Source: Chryseobacterium vrystaatense (lineage in GTDB: Bacteria; Bacteroidota; Bacteroidia; Flavobacteriales; Weeksellaceae). Taken from it: 64,000 nt of DNA. The stretch spans positions 529,994-593,993 of the forward strand of contig NZ_JPRI01000003.1 in assembly GCF_000737765.1 (NCBI RefSeq). The letters run 5' to 3'. Positions within the stretch are counted from its first letter, which is position 1. Every line of letters begins with the position of its first letter. The translations under genes and the position numbers were made by a program. The notes below the pieces were generated by a model that saw only the letters and a program-made list of their open reading frames with translations, was not told where the DNA came from and ran no database searches. Positions 62,976 through 64,000 of this stretch are shown piece by piece.

Positions 62976-63614
62976 ATGACAATGTTAAACATACAAAAAA
63001 GAAATAATTACCATTATTTAACCATTTTTTTTATTCTGTTTTGCATGCAATCATGTTATGCGCAAAATGATAAAATTAAAACTTTTTTTGAAGCAGAAAA
63101 AAGTAGAAATTATCAAGATTGTATAAAACAGTCAGGTGTAAATGCAATTAAGCAAATAAATGAAAATCAGGAGGTAATAAAGTTAATGACTAATGGTTGT
63201 AAATCACGAGGAACTATTTTTGATAATTTTATAGATGGTGCTATGACTTTGCTATCCTCATCCAAAGATAAAGGAGGAGATTTTATTATTTTCAATTGGA
63301 AAGTTTATTCTCCTTACATTCCGGCTCCTACTGTTACAATGTTTCAAACAGATAAAGTTAACGTAGTAGAGTTTACATATTACGATGAAGAAAATAATAA
63401 ATATGACAGTATCTTAAGAAGAAAGATTTATGAGGAAAAAGAAGAAAAATTTAAGAGTGAATTTCTTTATATCAAAACTAACTTAAGTGGAGAGATATTG
63501 GAAGAAAATTTATCTCGGTATTCACGTAATGATTACTATATTATTAAAAGGATTGGGGGGAAACTCTTTTTTTATACATTAATTAATGGGAATGTAAAGC
63601 AAGTTCAGCAATAA
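62976..63614 (+). CDS. Exported hypothetical protein, possible orphan immunity protein
   Basis: The 212-residue protein has a hydrophobic signal region and a lipobox-like FCMQSC before YAQND. The rest is Lys/Glu/Asn-rich with alternating strands (DFIIFNWKVYSPYIPAPTV; RRKIYEEKEEKFKSEFLYIK). No known fold is recognised. Its place directly after a truncated RHS toxin, the AT-rich codon use and the exported nature fit an orphan immunity protein, but this rests on context alone. Confidence 0.55.
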   Translation: MTMLNIQKRNNYHYLTIFFILFCMQSCYAQNDKIKTFFEAEKSRNYQDCIKQSGVNAIKQINENQEVIKLMTNGCKSRGTIFDNFIDGAMTLLSSSKDKGGDFIIFNWKVYSPYIPAPTVTMFQTDKVNVVEFTYYDEENNKYDSILRRKIYEEKEEKFKSEFLYIKTNLSGEILEENLSRYSRNDYYIIKRIGGKLFFYTLINGNVKQVQQ

Positions 63615-63641
63615 ATAACATAGCATCAATTTGAGTGAACA

Positions 63642-63842
63642 GGAAATGCTTTCTTTGGACAGAATACGTATAAAAATTATAAGTTTCAGGAGCAGGAACT
63701 TCAGGAAACAGGTTTCTATAGCTTTAAGTGGCGAAACTATATGCCTGATGTTGGTAGGTTCTTTAATATAGATCCTTTGAGTGAAAAATATGCTTATCAA
63801 TCACATTATAACTTCTCTGAAAACAGAGTTTGGATATCCTAA
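63642..63842 (+). pseudogene. Displaced RHS fragment 3, interrupted by IS
   Basis: A 67-codon stretch with no start codon encodes FFGQNTYKNYKFQEQELQE, TGFYSFKWRNYMPDVGRFFN and IDPLSEKYAYQSHYNFSENR, then VWIS and a stop. This is the end of an RHS core of another subtype (Y-x-F-Q-x-Q-E-L-Q-E-T-G). It breaks exactly where the normal core would continue (ENRV...), at the probable left end of the IS element. Confidence 0.82.
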
Positions 63843-64000
63843 TTTAGCTTCCAGTTAAAGTTAAGCATAAAACCTTAATTTTAACTTATGAAACGAGAGC
63901 GAAAAATCTACGATCCAGCTTTTAAAACCAAAGCCGTTCAATTAAGTAATGAGCGAACTAATATCTCGGAACTCGCACGAGAACTCGGAATTGCAGTCAC
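63831..64000 (+). mobile_element. Left end of an IS3-family insertion sequence
   Basis: A transposase gene start lies at 63888, and the RHS frame is broken at about 63831, so the left end is likely near TGGATATCC at 63831. The right end, the second reading frame and the target duplication lie outside the window, and the exact boundary cannot be set. Confidence 0.6.
63888..64000 (+). CDS. IS3-family transposase OrfA (partial)
   Basis: The 37 visible codons read MKRERKIYDPAFKTKAVQLS and then NERTNISELARELGIAV. The phrase K-x-Y-D-P-x-F-K-x-K-A-V-x-L and the following S-x-L-A-R-E-L-G-I helix-turn-helix are typical of IS3-family OrfA (HTH_Tnp_1). The gene runs out of the window, so I cannot tell whether it is intact or which IS3 subgroup it belongs to. 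Confidence 0.85.
   Translation, partial: MKRERKIYDPAFKTKAVQLSNERTNISELARELGIAV

Noticed and set aside
1..64000. tRNA or rRNA genes
   Set aside because: No cloverleaf with a TTCGA-type loop or rRNA-like stretch was found in the gaps by eye; a covariance search was not possible.

Overview
The window looks like a piece of chromosome from a Chryseobacterium-like member of the Flavobacteriia (Bacteroidota). The evidence is in the sequence: AT-rich DNA, hardly any Shine-Dalgarno sites, promoters of the TTG-N19-TAnnTTTG type, many Sec or lipobox signal peptides, TonB-dependent receptors with an N-terminal carboxypeptidase-like domain, type IX secretion (T9SS) C-terminal sorting domains, FecR/ECF pairs, and close relatives of families typical of Chryseobacterium. 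The genus is inferred from these features, not from a marker gene. I see no rRNA, tRNA, CRISPR array or prophage.

Left part (1-21 kb). A partial GNAT acetyltransferase is followed by two tandem paralogous membrane TPR regulators with a C-terminal HTH, a gene-free stretch of about 950 bp that contains two terminator hairpins, and a large secreted reprolysin-like metalloprotease with a T9SS tail. Next come small metabolic genes (VOC, lipoprotein, DinB), an AraC regulator with a Tet(X)-like flavin monooxygenase, a TPR protein, a TonB receptor/PI-PLC pair next to a membrane-bound AraC regulator, an LLM oxidoreductase and a metallo-beta-lactamase-fold hydrolase.

Middle part (21-41 kb). A tightly packed minus-strand operon runs hypA - hypB - ureE-like - binding protein - permease - ATPase - GNAT - TonB receptor. 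It reads as one acquisition and delivery route for nickel (or a related metal), from the outer membrane to cytosolic metallochaperones. Metabolic genes follow, then an Fe-S/redox island: superoxide dismutase, DUF2480, FMN reductase, ferredoxin-NADP reductase and 2Fe-2S ferredoxin in one operon, plus a separate 4Fe-4S ferredoxin. Divergent to it is a SufR-like regulator with a Cys-rich C-terminus. The shared intergenic region carries a perfect CAAC-N6-GTTG inverted repeat that overlaps the -33 box of the sod promoter. An MFS exporter with a divergent AraC gene and a MarR gene with a 36-bp palindrome at its promoter follow.

Right part (41-64 kb). An ECF sigma factor and a divergent FecR/TonB receptor (with STN domain) precede a run of surface proteins: a beta-helix-like lipoprotein, a T9SS adhesin-like protein, a lipoprotein and an S41 protease. 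After a small gene and a sterol-desaturase-type hydroxylase comes a polymorphic-toxin operon with a clear promoter: a T9SS propeller protein, a large RHS-like accessory protein, a 1145-residue DUF6443/RHS protein with a JAB/DUF4329-like C-terminal tip, and an exported NTF2-fold immunity protein. Behind it lie three displaced RHS tip fragments, one carrying a truncated HELGH metallopeptidase and followed by a possible orphan immunity gene. The last fragment is cut off by the start of an IS3-family element at the window edge.
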